Below are positions 42,721-52,006 of a stretch of DNA of 64,000 bases, one piece after another. Numbering within the stretch: position 1 is the stretch's first letter; each line of letters begins with the position of its first letter. The notes under the pieces were generated by a model. It had not been told where the DNA came from, searched no databases, and worked only from the letters and a program-made list of their open reading frames with translations. This DNA comes from Dictyobacter aurantiacus. Lineage in GTDB: Bacteria > Chloroflexota > Ktedonobacteria > Ktedonobacterales > Ktedonobacteraceae. The stretch lies in assembly GCF_003967515.1 (NCBI RefSeq), contig NZ_BIFQ01000001.1:2046001-2110000 (forward strand), written 5' to 3'. Position numbers and translations under genes: made by a program.

Positions 42721-45369
42721 GTGTCCGTTGAAACGACCTTAACAGGAACCGAAATACGTGCGCGTTTCCTGGATTTCTATGCCAGTAAAGGCCACGTAAA
42801 AATGCCTAGTTCATCTCTCGTGCCGCATAATGATCCCACAGTATTGTTGACCACCGCTGGTATGCAGCAGATGATCCCTTACTTCCTGGGCCGTGAGACT
42901 CCTCCTGCGGTACGCATGACCTCAGCGCAAAAATGCTTTCGCACTACCGATATCGATAAAGTTGGCAACCAGCGTACGTTGACGTTTTTTGAGATGCTGG
43001 GCAACTTTTCGGTCGGTGATTATTTTAAGCGTGAGGCGATCGCTTACGCCTGGGAATTTCTAACCAAAGTGGTCAATCTGCCAGCCGATCGCCTGCACCC
43101 CACGGTCCACCCTGATGATGACGAAGCGCCACGCTACTGGCATGAGATCGCTGGTTATGCCGATGAGGCTATCGTACGCCTGGATGAAAACTGGTGGGGA
43201 CCTCCCGGAGCCTCGGGTCCCTGTGGTCCCGACTCTGAGATCTATTATGATCGGGGCGTCGAATATGGCTGTGGGGAAGCGGACTGTAAGCCCGGCTGCG
43301 AATGCGAACGCTTCCTGGAGATCTGGAATCTGGTGTTCATGCAGTTCTACCAGGACCTGGATGGCACGCGTACGCCGCTGCCACGCCGCAATATTGATAC
43401 CGGCATGGGCCTGGAACGCCTGACCATGGTACTGCAGGGCAAGGAATCGGTCTTCGATACCGATCTCCTGCGCACTATTATTGATCGCTTTGCCCTGATT
43501 ACCAATACTCCTTATGGACAGAGCGCGAAGAGCGATACATCCCTGCGAGTGATCGCCGATCATGGTCGCGCCCTTGTCTTCCTGGCCGCCGACGGCGTGC
43601 TGCCCAGCAACGAGGGGCGTGGTTATATCTTCCGCCGTATCCTGCGCCGCGCCGTGCGCCATGGTAAACTGCTCGGCCTGGACAAACCCTTCCTGGCAGA
43701 GGCGGCCAACACCGTCATCGATCTGCTGGGCGACCATTATACCGAGCTCAAAACCCAGCGCGAGCGCATCATCGAGGTGCTCAGCCTGGAAGAGAAAAAA
43801 TTCAGCCAGACACTCAATACAGGTCTCAACCTGCTCAATGAACTGCTGGCGGATCTGCGGCAGCAGGACAAAAAAGTTATCCCGGGCGAAGAGGTGTTCC
43901 GCCTCTATGATACCCATGGCTTCCCCGTCGAACTGACACAGGAGATCGCGGCCGAACAGGGCTTCAGCGTCGACGTCTCCGGCTTTGAGCAGTCGATGCA
44001 GCGTCAGCAGGAACGCAGCCGCGCCGGCGCGGGCAGCACCTTCACCCAGGCCCAGGATGACCGGGCGCTGACCGAGATCCTGAAGCGTCTGGGGACCACA
44101 GAGTTCCTTGGCTATACCGGCCTGGTCAGCAGCAGCAAGGTTGCGGCCCTGGTCGTGGATGGCGAAGAGGTGACCGATATCAGCGCACCCCAGCAGGCCC
44201 TGGTCATTCTGGATCAGACCCCGTTCTATGCTGAGAGCGGCGGCCAGATCGGCGACCATGGAGACCTCACGGGCCCGATGGGCAACTTCCAGGTACAGGA
44301 CACACGCCGTCCCCTCAAGGGATTGATTGTCCACTATGGCCAGTTGACCGAGGGGCATCTGCGCGTTGGCGACAGTGTTCAGGCCGATGTCATCGAGCGG
44401 AGGCGCGAGGACACCATGCGCAACCACAGCGCCACCCACCTGCTCCACAAGGCCCTGCGCGATCTGCTAGGCACACAGGTGCAGCAGCGCGGCTCGCTGG
44501 TCGAGCCCGAACGTCTGCGTTTCGACTTCACCAGCCCACGTCCACTTACCAGCGCGGACCTGCTGCATATCGACAGTCAGATCAACGCATGGATCCGCGC
44601 CGACTATCCGGTGCAGACCAGGATCATGCCGATCCAGGACGCCATGCAGACCGGCGCGATGGCCCTGTTCGGTGAGAAATACGACGACATGGTACGCGTG
44701 GTCTCGATGGGTAGTAGTATCGAGCTCTGCGGTGGCACCCACTGCGCCACCACCGGTCAGATCGGCATCTATGTCACGGTGCAGGAGACGAGCATCGCCG
44801 CCGGCATTCGCCGCATTGAGGCCCTGACGGGGCGCGCGGCCGAAAACTATCTGCGCCAGAAGCGCGAGACGGTCGACAGGATCGCCGCTCTCCTGCAGGT
44901 GCAATCTGAACAGGTTGAGGCCCGTATTGAACAGTTGCAACAGGACCTGGCCAGCGCGCGCCGCCAGATCACCCAGTACCAGCGTAACGAGGCTCAGGCT
45001 CAGGCTCAGAACCTGGTTCAGCAGGCCCAGGATATCGCGGGCATCCCCGTTGTCGCCGCCAGCGTCAGCGCTCCCGATGCAAAGGTGTTGCGCGATATGG
45101 GCGAAACCATACTTAGCAAACTGGGGCAGCCGGGCGTCGTCGTTCTGGCTAGCGACCTGGGTGAGCGTATCGCCCTGCAGGTCAATATCCACCAGACATT
45201 GACCAAACGCGGGCTGCACGCGGGTAAGCTAGCCGGCACAGTCGGAGAGCGCCTGGGTGGCAAAGGAGGCGGCCGACCGGACTCAGCCCAGGGTGGTGGT
45301 AAGGACAAAACGGCTATTCAGCCTGCTCTGGAACTTGCCAAAGCCTTCGTGCGTGATAATCTCAAGTAG
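42721..45369 (+). CDS. alaS: Alanyl-tRNA synthetase
   Basis: Class II synthetase that charges tRNA-Ala and clears Ser/Gly mischarges. 882 residues, GTG start after GAGGAGG. It shows the whole order: catalytic domain (KCFRTTDIDKVGN, FFEMLGNFSVGDYFK, motif 3 GMGLERLTMVLQ), the editing domain HSATHLLHKALRDLLG, the Zn motif CGGTHCATTGQIG, a coiled coil (EQVEARIEQLQQDLASARRQ) and the C-Ala domain ending GGRPDSAQGGGKD. A Cys-rich insert (YGCGEADCKPGCECERF) in the catalytic domain is of the kind seen in some bacterial AlaRS. Intact. Confidence 0.97.
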   Translation: MSVETTLTGTEIRARFLDFYASKGHVKMPSSSLVPHNDPTVLLTTAGMQQMIPYFLGRETPPAVRMTSAQKCFRTTDIDKVGNQRTLTFFEMLGNFSVGDYFKREAIAYAWEFLTKVVNLPADRLHPTVHPDDDEAPRYWHEIAGYADEAIVRLDENWWGPPGASGPCGPDSEIYYDRGVEYGCGEADCKPGCECERFLEIWNLVFMQFYQDLDGTRTPLPRRNIDTGMGLERLTMVLQGKESVFDTDLLRTIIDRFALITNTPYGQSAKSDTSLRVIADHGRALVFLAADGVLPSNEGRGYIFRRILRRAVRHGKLLGLDKPFLAEAANTVIDLLGDHYTELKTQRERIIEVLSLEEKKFSQTLNTGLNLLNELLADLRQQDKKVIPGEEVFRLYDTHGFPVELTQEIAAEQGFSVDVSGFEQSMQRQQERSRAGAGSTFTQAQDDRALTEILKRLGTTEFLGYTGLVSSSKVAALVVDGEEVTDISAPQQALVILDQTPFYAESGGQIGDHGDLTGPMGNFQVQDTRRPLKGLIVHYGQLTEGHLRVGDSVQADVIERRREDTMRNHSATHLLHKALRDLLGTQVQQRGSLVEPERLRFDFTSPRPLTSADLLHIDSQINAWIRADYPVQTRIMPIQDAMQTGAMALFGEKYDDMVRVVSMGSSIELCGGTHCATTGQIGIYVTVQETSIAAGIRRIEALTGRAAENYLRQKRETVDRIAALLQVQSEQVEARIEQLQQDLASARRQITQYQRNEAQAQAQNLVQQAQDIAGIPVVAASVSAPDAKVLRDMGETILSKLGQPGVVVLASDLGERIALQVNIHQTLTKRGLHAGKLAGTVGERLGGKGGGRPDSAQGGGKDKTAIQPALELAKAFVRDNLK

Positions 45370-45819
45370 GCTTACTGCTACCTGGGAGGCGATGCTCGCC
45401 ATTGCCTCCCCTCTCGCTGTTGGCACATACAGGCTTTTCAGGCAAAGACATAGAGATATTTCTACTTAAGGGGTGCAGGGCATCCTCATTAGTGTCAAGT
45501 TAAGCAGAGGGTCAGCCCTCTGCGCTCCCCATGCGGGAGGTGCAGGAGGGCGGTCAGTCCTCCTGCCGGGGTGTGGGGACTTGAGCATGCTCCCAGCATG
45601 CTCGCCCACACCCCGGCAGGGAGAACCCTGCCCCCTTAACTTGACGAATGGAAGAATTACGTTATAAAAAGGAACAGCCTGGCTGGTGTAATTATCAATT
45701 TTGCCAATAAAGCAATTTTTGTGCTATAAAGTAAACGAATGCCTTAGATAGCCCAACACACGGGAAAGCTGCTCAAGCAGAGTTGGCAGTGAGTGGAGCA
45801 ATAATTTTGGGATGGACAA
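45370..45819. other. Intergenic region with a family B repeat
   Basis: 450 bases between alaS and the FtsA-like gene. The family B element covers 45470-45646. The last 170 bases are AT-rich and should contain the promoter of the FtsA-like gene. Confidence 0.65.
45470..45646. repeat. Repeat family B, copy 3 (most complete)
   Basis: About 180 bases with nested inverted repeats: outer GTCAAGTTAAG (45495) / CTTAACTTGAC (45636), then GCCGGGGTGTGGG (about 45565) / CCCACACCCCGGC (45605), and the inner GAGCATGCT/AGCATGCTC hairpin around loop CCC. The arrangement suggests a folded cruciform-type element. Confidence 0.85.
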
Positions 45820-47172
45820 ATGAAAAATCTCTTGCAACGTCTGCGTGATTTATTTACGGGATCACAGTCAGATGACTATGCTGACCTGGAGCAGGACTAT
45901 GCATATGAAGACGAATACGATGATGAAGATCCAGGTGACATAGGTAGCCAGCGTCAGCTCTTCACAGCCCTCGATATCGGGACAGCCTTTGCGAAAGCGA
46001 TGATCGTTGAGGTACGCGGCGATCATGCGGAAGTATTGGGCGTTGGGCGCCACCCGCAAAGCTATGCGCATATGTCGGATGGTATCGTGACTGACATTCC
46101 AGGAGTGATCGCCAACTGTAACGAAGCTCTGCTCAAGGCAGAGCAGGCGGCAGGCGGTGTCATCGCCCCTTCGGCGGTCATTGGCATCGCCGGTGAGCTG
46201 GTCAAAGGCAGTTCCACAACGGTCAGCAAACAACGCGCACAACCCACCAAACAAATTACCGCCGAAGAATTGGAATCTTTAATTACGGCGGCCCAGGAGC
46301 GCCTGTTGAAGATGGCCAAGGAACGCATCGCCGCCGAGACCGGCTATGGCAACATCGATGTCCGCCTGACCAATGCCGCCGTCATCTCGGTGCGCATCGA
46401 CGGGCAACTGGTCACCAATCCAATTGGCTTCCGTGGCCGCCACTTTGCCTTAACGCTTTTTAGCGCATTCGCGCCCTTAACGCAGTTAGGGGCTATTGAA
46501 ACGGTCGCCCAGGGACTCGACCTGACACTGGTGACCATCGTGGCGGAACCTTACGCACTGGCCCGCTGCCTGAGTAGCAACGCCAGCGCGGACAGTGGGG
46601 CCATCTTTATCGATGTTGGCGGTGGTACCACCGACATCGCGCTGGTGCGCCAGGGAGGAATCGAAGAGACGCGCGTCTTCGCTCTGGGTGGCCGTGCCTT
46701 CACACGCCGCATCGCGACCAGCAAGGGTATCCCGATCAAAGAGGCCGAACGACTCAAGATCAGCTATAGCAATGGCGAACTTCAGGGCAGTAGCCACGAT
46801 GAAATACAGGCCATCCTGGCGCCAGAATGCCAGACCTGGATGGACAGCGTCGAACTACTGATTGAAGAGCTTTCAAAGGGTGAGCTACTTCCGCCAGCCA
46901 TCTACATCGTCGGTGGCGGATCAGCCCTGGTGGACCTGTATCAACGCCTGGAAGCGTTTCCCTGGACCGAGCGGTTGCCCTTCTCGCGCCAACCCATTAT
47001 CCGCGCGGTACAACCCGAAATGGTAGGCAGCATTCTGGATAGTAATGAAATGCTGGAAAGCGGGCAGGATATTACACCAATGGCCCTGGCGTATCAGGCC
47101 GTTGAACTGAATAACGATAACAATGTGTTGGAAAGAGCACTGGATCGCGTCATTAACAACATGCATATCTAG
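45820..47172 (+). CDS. FtsA-like / SHS2-type actin-fold ATPase
   Basis: Actin-fold protein of 450 residues related to the cell-division protein FtsA. The nucleotide-binding loops are visible: ALDIGTAFAKAMIVEV (phosphate 1), IFIDVGGGTTDIALVRQGG (phosphate 2) and IYIVGGGSALVDLYQ (adenosine). The SHS2-type insert lies between about 85 and 170. A highly acidic N-terminal extension (YADLEQDYAYEDEYDDEDPGD) precedes it. No FtsA-type C-terminal amphipathic helix is obvious. It lies directly upstream (about 158 bases) of a large baseplate-J-like membrane protein, with which it is probably functionally linked. Confidence 0.75.
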   Translation: MKNLLQRLRDLFTGSQSDDYADLEQDYAYEDEYDDEDPGDIGSQRQLFTALDIGTAFAKAMIVEVRGDHAEVLGVGRHPQSYAHMSDGIVTDIPGVIANCNEALLKAEQAAGGVIAPSAVIGIAGELVKGSSTTVSKQRAQPTKQITAEELESLITAAQERLLKMAKERIAAETGYGNIDVRLTNAAVISVRIDGQLVTNPIGFRGRHFALTLFSAFAPLTQLGAIETVAQGLDLTLVTIVAEPYALARCLSSNASADSGAIFIDVGGGTTDIALVRQGGIEETRVFALGGRAFTRRIATSKGIPIKEAERLKISYSNGELQGSSHDEIQAILAPECQTWMDSVELLIEELSKGELLPPAIYIVGGGSALVDLYQRLEAFPWTERLPFSRQPIIRAVQPEMVGSILDSNEMLESGQDITPMALAYQAVELNNDNNVLERALDRVINNMHI

Positions 47173-47330
47173 ACAATTCGCTGGCAGCGGATTCTCTACA
47201 TGATGCAGCGAGCCCGATGCGTATCCCTCTCTCCCTTCACATCGATAGAACAAAACACATCAGCCCAGGGCACATGCGCTCTGATTGTAATTTCGAGGAA
47301 GTAGGCCATTAGGGGGTGAAAGGGCTTATT

Positions 47331-49967
47331 ATGAGTGATGAGCAAACAATCTATATTAGCCCGGAAGACGATCTGACAACTGTACGCGAACGCCTGGAAA
47401 AACTACAAACCCGAAAAGTCACACTGGTGGTGCCGGCCCAGACACAACTGCGCAGTCATGTGGCCTGGAAACTGCTCTATGCCCGCGCGCGTGAATTGGG
47501 AAAAGATGTCCTGATTGTCAGTTCAGATCCCCAGGTACGTTCGGTCGCTCACGCGGTGAAATTCACAGTCGCCCATTCACTTGAATCATCGCAGCAGGGG
47601 CGTTCGCGGCCTGCTGGTCGACCTGTGCGCAGTGGTACAACCAACCGCGCGCGCCCAGCCAACGCCAGCCAGCGTCCCACCGGAGGACGCCCGACACGTA
47701 GCACCAACACGTTGCGACAACGCCCGGCCGGCGCACGCAACTCATCCAACCTGGCCAATCGCGAGAACGCGCGTGACCAGCAGCAATCTCTACCACCTCC
47801 AACCGACAATCCAGCCACCTTTCAATTGCCACACGAGAGCAATGATGATGGCTACAACTATGGTAGCCAGCATACAACACCCCCGATCAGACCACTGGCT
47901 CCCGATCAGATTGAGGAGCCAGATCTGCTACTGGAAGACTACAATCTGTCCCAGAATATTCGCGAGGCGGCCGGTGATTCTCGCAGTGAGCCCGGCTTCT
48001 CGGCCTCATCTGCGCACCCTTCAACCCCGGTTGAGCCCCAAACGCCTAAAACACACGCATCCTATGGCGCATTGGATGAGGAGGATGACGATCCATTTGT
48101 GCTGATGGAGGATAGGCAGCAGCCGCCATCGTTCGAACAACGTGGCGAGGCGGTCATCGAGAGTCCTGATCAACGTCGCTATGATCACGTGATTCAAGAT
48201 GTAGCCGATGTGCCCACCAGCATTATTGGAAATCATTTCAATATCGATAACAATGAAGGCGAGGTTCTTGAGCCTCGACCGCGTGGCGCCCAGAATCGGG
48301 CACGCAAGGCGTCCAGAAAAGAGGCCGAACCCCGTGAGCAGCCGCGACAGGATGTTGAGCCTGCGCGTCCACGCCGCCCCTCCGGTAAGATGGTCTCTCC
48401 ACCGCCGCCTGCCGCCTTTAAGGTGTCGCAGGCACCCTCACAACGTCTGCGCGCCGAGGATCTGGACGATGATGATCTGCCACCGATCCAGGATCGGCCA
48501 ACACAGATCAAGGAGCGCGACACGTTTACCTACGAGCCACCGTCGCGTAGCAGCCATAAAAGTCCAAGCATGATTCCGCTGCCTGAAGAGCGACCGAGAA
48601 ATTACGGGGCGCGCAGCAGCCAGATGCAGCGGCCAGCGGTTGCTGAACGGCAGGCCACCAGCCTGCGCCCCTCGGGCGTCCTGACATCATCACGACGACC
48701 GCCAGCGACCCGTCCTTCGCAGGAACTACGTCCGCGCCAATCGAAAACGCTGGCCAAACCGCGCCCAAAAAAGCGTAGCAACGCGCTGGTCTGGACCATT
48801 CTGGCCGCCATTATCTGTCTGCTGCTCGCCCTGGCACTGGGAGCTTATCTCGTGCCCACGGCTACCGTTACAATTACCATCGCGGCCCGCAATTATACCC
48901 ATCCCGTTAATACCCTGGCCACGCTTACGCCGACCGGTGAAAACATCCCGGCTCACCAGTTATCCCATGAGTTCACTAAAACGGGTCCCGAGCCGGTTAC
49001 TGGCAGCAAATTAGTTGGCACCGCCAAAGCCAAAGGCAATGTCTGCTTCAGCAACACCGGGAACTCTGACGTCATTGTTCCTACGGGCAGCGAGGTATCG
49101 ACTCCTGGCGCCAACGGTGTGCTATTCAAAACGACCGCGGAGGTTTCAATTCCTAAAAATACCCTCTGCTCCAATGTGCCTTTGCCCGTTCCAGTCGAGG
49201 CGGTCAAATCGGGCGAGAGCGGCAATGTCCCTGCCGGCAGCGTCACGCTGATCCCGGACAGCAGCCTGAATAGCATTGCCAATGCCAACTCCACCAGCGT
49301 TGCCCAGCTCAAGCTTAGCGTCATCAGTCTTGATGATATCAAAGGCGGCGGCATGGAACCTGTCCCATCTATAGCCGACAAAGATCTGACCAATGCACGC
49401 ACTGATCTACACAAACAATTGCAGAGCCAGATCGATGCCTGGGTCAAAAGCCTGCCGCAGAACGGCGCAATCGGGCCACTGACCACGACGGATACCCTGG
49501 TCAATCCTCCAGCCAGAGATAGTGTCGTCGAGGGCGGCAAAACCTTCCAGGCGCAAATCAGCGTGAAAGCCAGCGTGCTATTCGTCAACAATAGCGATCT
49601 GCAGAACGCGGCCAAAGCGCAGCTCAGCAGCGCAATGAAGACGGATAACACATTCAAACAGTATGTAATCCTGAATGATGCCAGGCAGCCGATCAGCATC
49701 AGCAAGCTAAAGCAGCAGCCCGCGGGCAAAGATGGTTTGAAGCTGAGCTATGTCGCGACCGCCCCTGTAGGCGGTGCCTTTGATGCTAATGCCCTGCGCC
49801 AGCAGATCGCGGGCCAGGGGCCCGACGCGGTCAACCGCTTACTGAAGGCGAATAACAAAGGGATTGAGGATACGCATATCGATATTCAGCCAGGTTTCTT
49901 TCCATATCTTCCTTTCTATGCAAACCATATCGATATTAAAGTTGTGCCGGGTATAACTAAATCCTGA
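47331..49967 (+). CDS. Large membrane protein with baseplate-J-like extracellular domain
   Basis: 878-residue protein in three parts. N-terminal about 85 residues: a small alpha/beta domain (IYISPEDDLTTVRERLEKLQ, VLIVSSDPQVRSVAHAV). Next about 400 residues of disordered, Arg/Pro/Gln/Asp-rich sequence. Then one membrane helix (ALVWTILAAIICLLLALALGAYLV) and an extracellular region with repeated beta segments (VGTAKAKGNVCFSNTGNSDV, VPTGSEVSTPGANGVLFKT, SGESGNVPAGSVTLIPDSS) that resemble the baseplate-J family. ATG 47331 follows GAAAGGG. The pairing with the FtsA-like ATPase suggests a cell-envelope or division role; inferred only. Confidence 0.7.
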   Translation: MSDEQTIYISPEDDLTTVRERLEKLQTRKVTLVVPAQTQLRSHVAWKLLYARARELGKDVLIVSSDPQVRSVAHAVKFTVAHSLESSQQGRSRPAGRPVRSGTTNRARPANASQRPTGGRPTRSTNTLRQRPAGARNSSNLANRENARDQQQSLPPPTDNPATFQLPHESNDDGYNYGSQHTTPPIRPLAPDQIEEPDLLLEDYNLSQNIREAAGDSRSEPGFSASSAHPSTPVEPQTPKTHASYGALDEEDDDPFVLMEDRQQPPSFEQRGEAVIESPDQRRYDHVIQDVADVPTSIIGNHFNIDNNEGEVLEPRPRGAQNRARKASRKEAEPREQPRQDVEPARPRRPSGKMVSPPPPAAFKVSQAPSQRLRAEDLDDDDLPPIQDRPTQIKERDTFTYEPPSRSSHKSPSMIPLPEERPRNYGARSSQMQRPAVAERQATSLRPSGVLTSSRRPPATRPSQELRPRQSKTLAKPRPKKRSNALVWTILAAIICLLLALALGAYLVPTATVTITIAARNYTHPVNTLATLTPTGENIPAHQLSHEFTKTGPEPVTGSKLVGTAKAKGNVCFSNTGNSDVIVPTGSEVSTPGANGVLFKTTAEVSIPKNTLCSNVPLPVPVEAVKSGESGNVPAGSVTLIPDSSLNSIANANSTSVAQLKLSVISLDDIKGGGMEPVPSIADKDLTNARTDLHKQLQSQIDAWVKSLPQNGAIGPLTTTDTLVNPPARDSVVEGGKTFQAQISVKASVLFVNNSDLQNAAKAQLSSAMKTDNTFKQYVILNDARQPISISKLKQQPAGKDGLKLSYVATAPVGGAFDANALRQQIAGQGPDAVNRLLKANNKGIEDTHIDIQPGFFPYLPFYANHIDIKVVPGITKS

Positions 49968-49995
49968 CGGTCTCGCGCCTGCGGCGCAAGACTGA

Positions 49996-50057
49996 GAATG
50001 GTATGGTGGTGCAACATGGAGTGCGTTCGCACTCCATGTTGCACCACCATACCATTC
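49996..50057. repeat. Long perfect palindrome (30-bp arms)
   Basis: Arms 49996-50025 and 50028-50057 match 30/30 with loop TT; tip GAGTGCG/CGCACTC. The outer arm GGTATGGTGGTG is shared with the palindrome at 56593, and TGGTGCAACA with those at 8041 and 61627. Confidence 0.95.
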
Positions 50058-50062
50058 ATAAT

Positions 50063-50108
50063 TGTCTTTGAGTATATGGGCGCTGTAGCGCCCATATACT
50101 CAAAGACA
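50063..50108. repeat. Long perfect palindrome (21-bp arms)
   Basis: Arms 50063-50083 and 50088-50108 match 21/21 with loop TGTA; tip GGGCGC/GCGCCC. It follows the previous palindrome after five bases. Confidence 0.95.
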
Positions 50109-50371
50109 CAGGTAAAAAGCACTTTGGGGGTAGTTAAACAAAATCAGTCACAAGGGCTTAGCATACCACCTGAATCTGCTACAAAATGGACGCTAACTGG
50201 ACAGGATAAACCATGCTTGGCTACAATGCAGTATGGTGGATGGATTGTGTCCAACGATATCACCGAAATAACATTCGGGAATCATCATAGCGGCCGATAC
50301 ATCTTGATAAAAGGATTATTTGCACAGCTCTAAATAACATAACAATCCAGGAGTGTCAGGAACATACTTAT

Positions 50372-50845
50372 ATGACTCGATTGATAGCTTTGGATGTCGG
50401 AGAGGCTCGCATAGGAGTTGCAACCGGCGATACCAACGGTTTTTTAGCATCTCCTTACAAGACCATTCATGTGACCCGCAACGAACAAAAGACCTGGGAA
50501 GCCATCCAAGAGCTCATCAATGAACTTGAGGCCGAGGGCCTTGTGGTAGGACTACCCATCAGCCTGGATGGAGAGATTCATGGGCAGGGACAAAGGATAC
50601 AGGCCTTTGTTGAGCGCATGAAGCAGCATATCACGCTCCCAGTGACGTTCTGGGATGAACGGCTTTCAACGGTTGAGGCTCAGCGCCTCCTTACGCAACG
50701 TGGTCAGGATGGGAGGGAAAGGCATCAAAGACGTGATGGTGGGCGGCAACGTCCCCAGAGCAAGAAACGTCGGCGCGGTCATGAAATCGATGCATTAGCC
50801 GCGACAGTCATTCTTCAGGATTACCTGGATCACCTGGGTAAATAA
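50372..50845 (+). CDS. ruvX: Putative pre-16S rRNA nuclease / Holliday junction resolvase-like YqgF
   Basis: RNase-H-fold nuclease of the YqgF/RuvX family that trims the 5' end of 16S rRNA or resolves junctions. 157 residues. Motifs: IALDVGEARIGVATGD (first Asp), EAEGLVVGLPISLDGE, and VTFWDERLSTVEAQRLL. A basic insert (GRERHQRRDGGRQRPQSKKR) precedes the last motif EIDALAATVILQDYLD. The family usually has a short loop there. First gene of a rightward group with mltG (20 bases downstream) and uppP, all cell-envelope or RNA maintenance genes. Confidence 0.88.
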   Translation: MTRLIALDVGEARIGVATGDTNGFLASPYKTIHVTRNEQKTWEAIQELINELEAEGLVVGLPISLDGEIHGQGQRIQAFVERMKQHITLPVTFWDERLSTVEAQRLLTQRGQDGRERHQRRDGGRQRPQSKKRRRGHEIDALAATVILQDYLDHLGK

Positions 50846-50865
50846 TCCATAAGGGGAACAAACGC

Positions 50866-51972
50866 ATGAGACGACCTAGATCACGAGCAGCCCTTCTTTC
50901 AGTCCTCGTTGTAGGAGTGTTGATCTTTTTAGGGGTACTCTTTGTCTGGAATAATGTCACCGATATTTTTATGAAGCCCGTGAGCAGCAATCCGAACAAT
51001 GTGACAGTTGATATCCAGCCGGGCGAGACGACGCCAGAAATCGCCAATGATTTACAGCGCAAAGGCCTCATCCGCAATGCCTTTGCCTTTACTATCTGGG
51101 CTCGCATCAAAGGTTTAGATACCAAGCTGGAAGCCGGTGTATATAAACAGCTCAGCCCGAATATGACCATCAGCAGCATCATTGACACGTTACAGAATGG
51201 CCGCCCGGACGCGATCCTGGTACTAGTCAAAGAGGGCAAGCGACTCGAAGAGATCGCCAACACCGTGTCGAATTCTAATCTGCCTAATTTCAGCAAGACG
51301 CAATTTTTGACCTACACCAAACATATCAATAAATTTCCTGATGCCGGCAAGTACCGCATTCTCAAGAGCGTTCCTGAAAATGGCAGTATGGAGGGGCTGC
51401 TCTTTCCTGATACTTATGAGCTCTCGCCAAAAGCTACGGCCCGGGATGTCATTAATGCTATGTTAACAGAGATGTCGGATAATATCGCTAAATATCATCT
51501 GGACCAGGCGGCTCAAAAGCATAATATGAAGCTATACGATTTTCTCACCCTTGCCTCAATCGTAGAACGTGAGGCCGGACCCCACGATGATAAGAGCAAG
51601 ATTGCCAGCGTATACTGGAACCGCATCTATACCGCAAATGGTAAAGAGCAGACCGGCGGCGGCAGAATGCAGGCCGATCCCACCGTCCAATACGCGCGCG
51701 ATACCGAGAATCCGCCAACCAAATATTGGCAGCCATTGGCTGATAGTGGCAGCAAAATCGCCCCTAACAGTCAATGGAACACCTACAATGTTACAGGCCT
51801 GCCACCTACGCCAATCTGTAGTCCGGGCCTGGACAGTCTGAAGGCTGCCGCCAATCCAGCCAATACGAACTATATTTTCTTCTTTGCGGCTAAAGATGAT
51901 GGGAAAACCTATTTCCAGGCGACCCTGGATGAATTTAATGCAGAGATGGCTAAACATGGCGGCACTCGCTAA
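50866..51972 (+). CDS. mltG: Endolytic peptidoglycan transglycosylase MltG
   Basis: Membrane-anchored terminator of glycan-strand elongation. Residues about 8-30 form the membrane helix (LLSVLVVGVLIFLGVLFVWN), followed by a LysM-like VTVDIQPGETTPEIANDLQRKGL region, and the YceG domain: EGLLFPDTYELSP, LASIVEREAG (catalytic Glu) and TGLPPTPICSPGLDSLKAAANP. 368 residues; ATG 50866 follows AAGGGGAAC. It is in tandem with ruvX, which is a common pairing. Confidence 0.93.
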   Translation: MRRPRSRAALLSVLVVGVLIFLGVLFVWNNVTDIFMKPVSSNPNNVTVDIQPGETTPEIANDLQRKGLIRNAFAFTIWARIKGLDTKLEAGVYKQLSPNMTISSIIDTLQNGRPDAILVLVKEGKRLEEIANTVSNSNLPNFSKTQFLTYTKHINKFPDAGKYRILKSVPENGSMEGLLFPDTYELSPKATARDVINAMLTEMSDNIAKYHLDQAAQKHNMKLYDFLTLASIVEREAGPHDDKSKIASVYWNRIYTANGKEQTGGGRMQADPTVQYARDTENPPTKYWQPLADSGSKIAPNSQWNTYNVTGLPPTPICSPGLDSLKAAANPANTNYIFFFAAKDDGKTYFQATLDEFNAEMAKHGGTR

Positions 51973-52006
51973 AGAGCGTTTCTATTAAAAGAGAGTTACT
52001 ATAACT

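Larger units (their letters stand above)
49968..50371. other. Intergenic region with two palindromes
   Basis: 404 bases before ruvX. Contains half of the head motif at 49972-49994 (TCTCGCGCCTGCGGCGCAAG), palindromes 49996-50057 and 50063-50108, and 260 bases without recognised structure. Confidence 0.7.

Noticed and set aside
43060..44448. Long open frame on the minus strand within alaS (462 codons)
   Set aside because: It lies wholly inside the well-supported alaS gene and its translation has the His/Gln/Ala-rich look of an antisense shadow frame.
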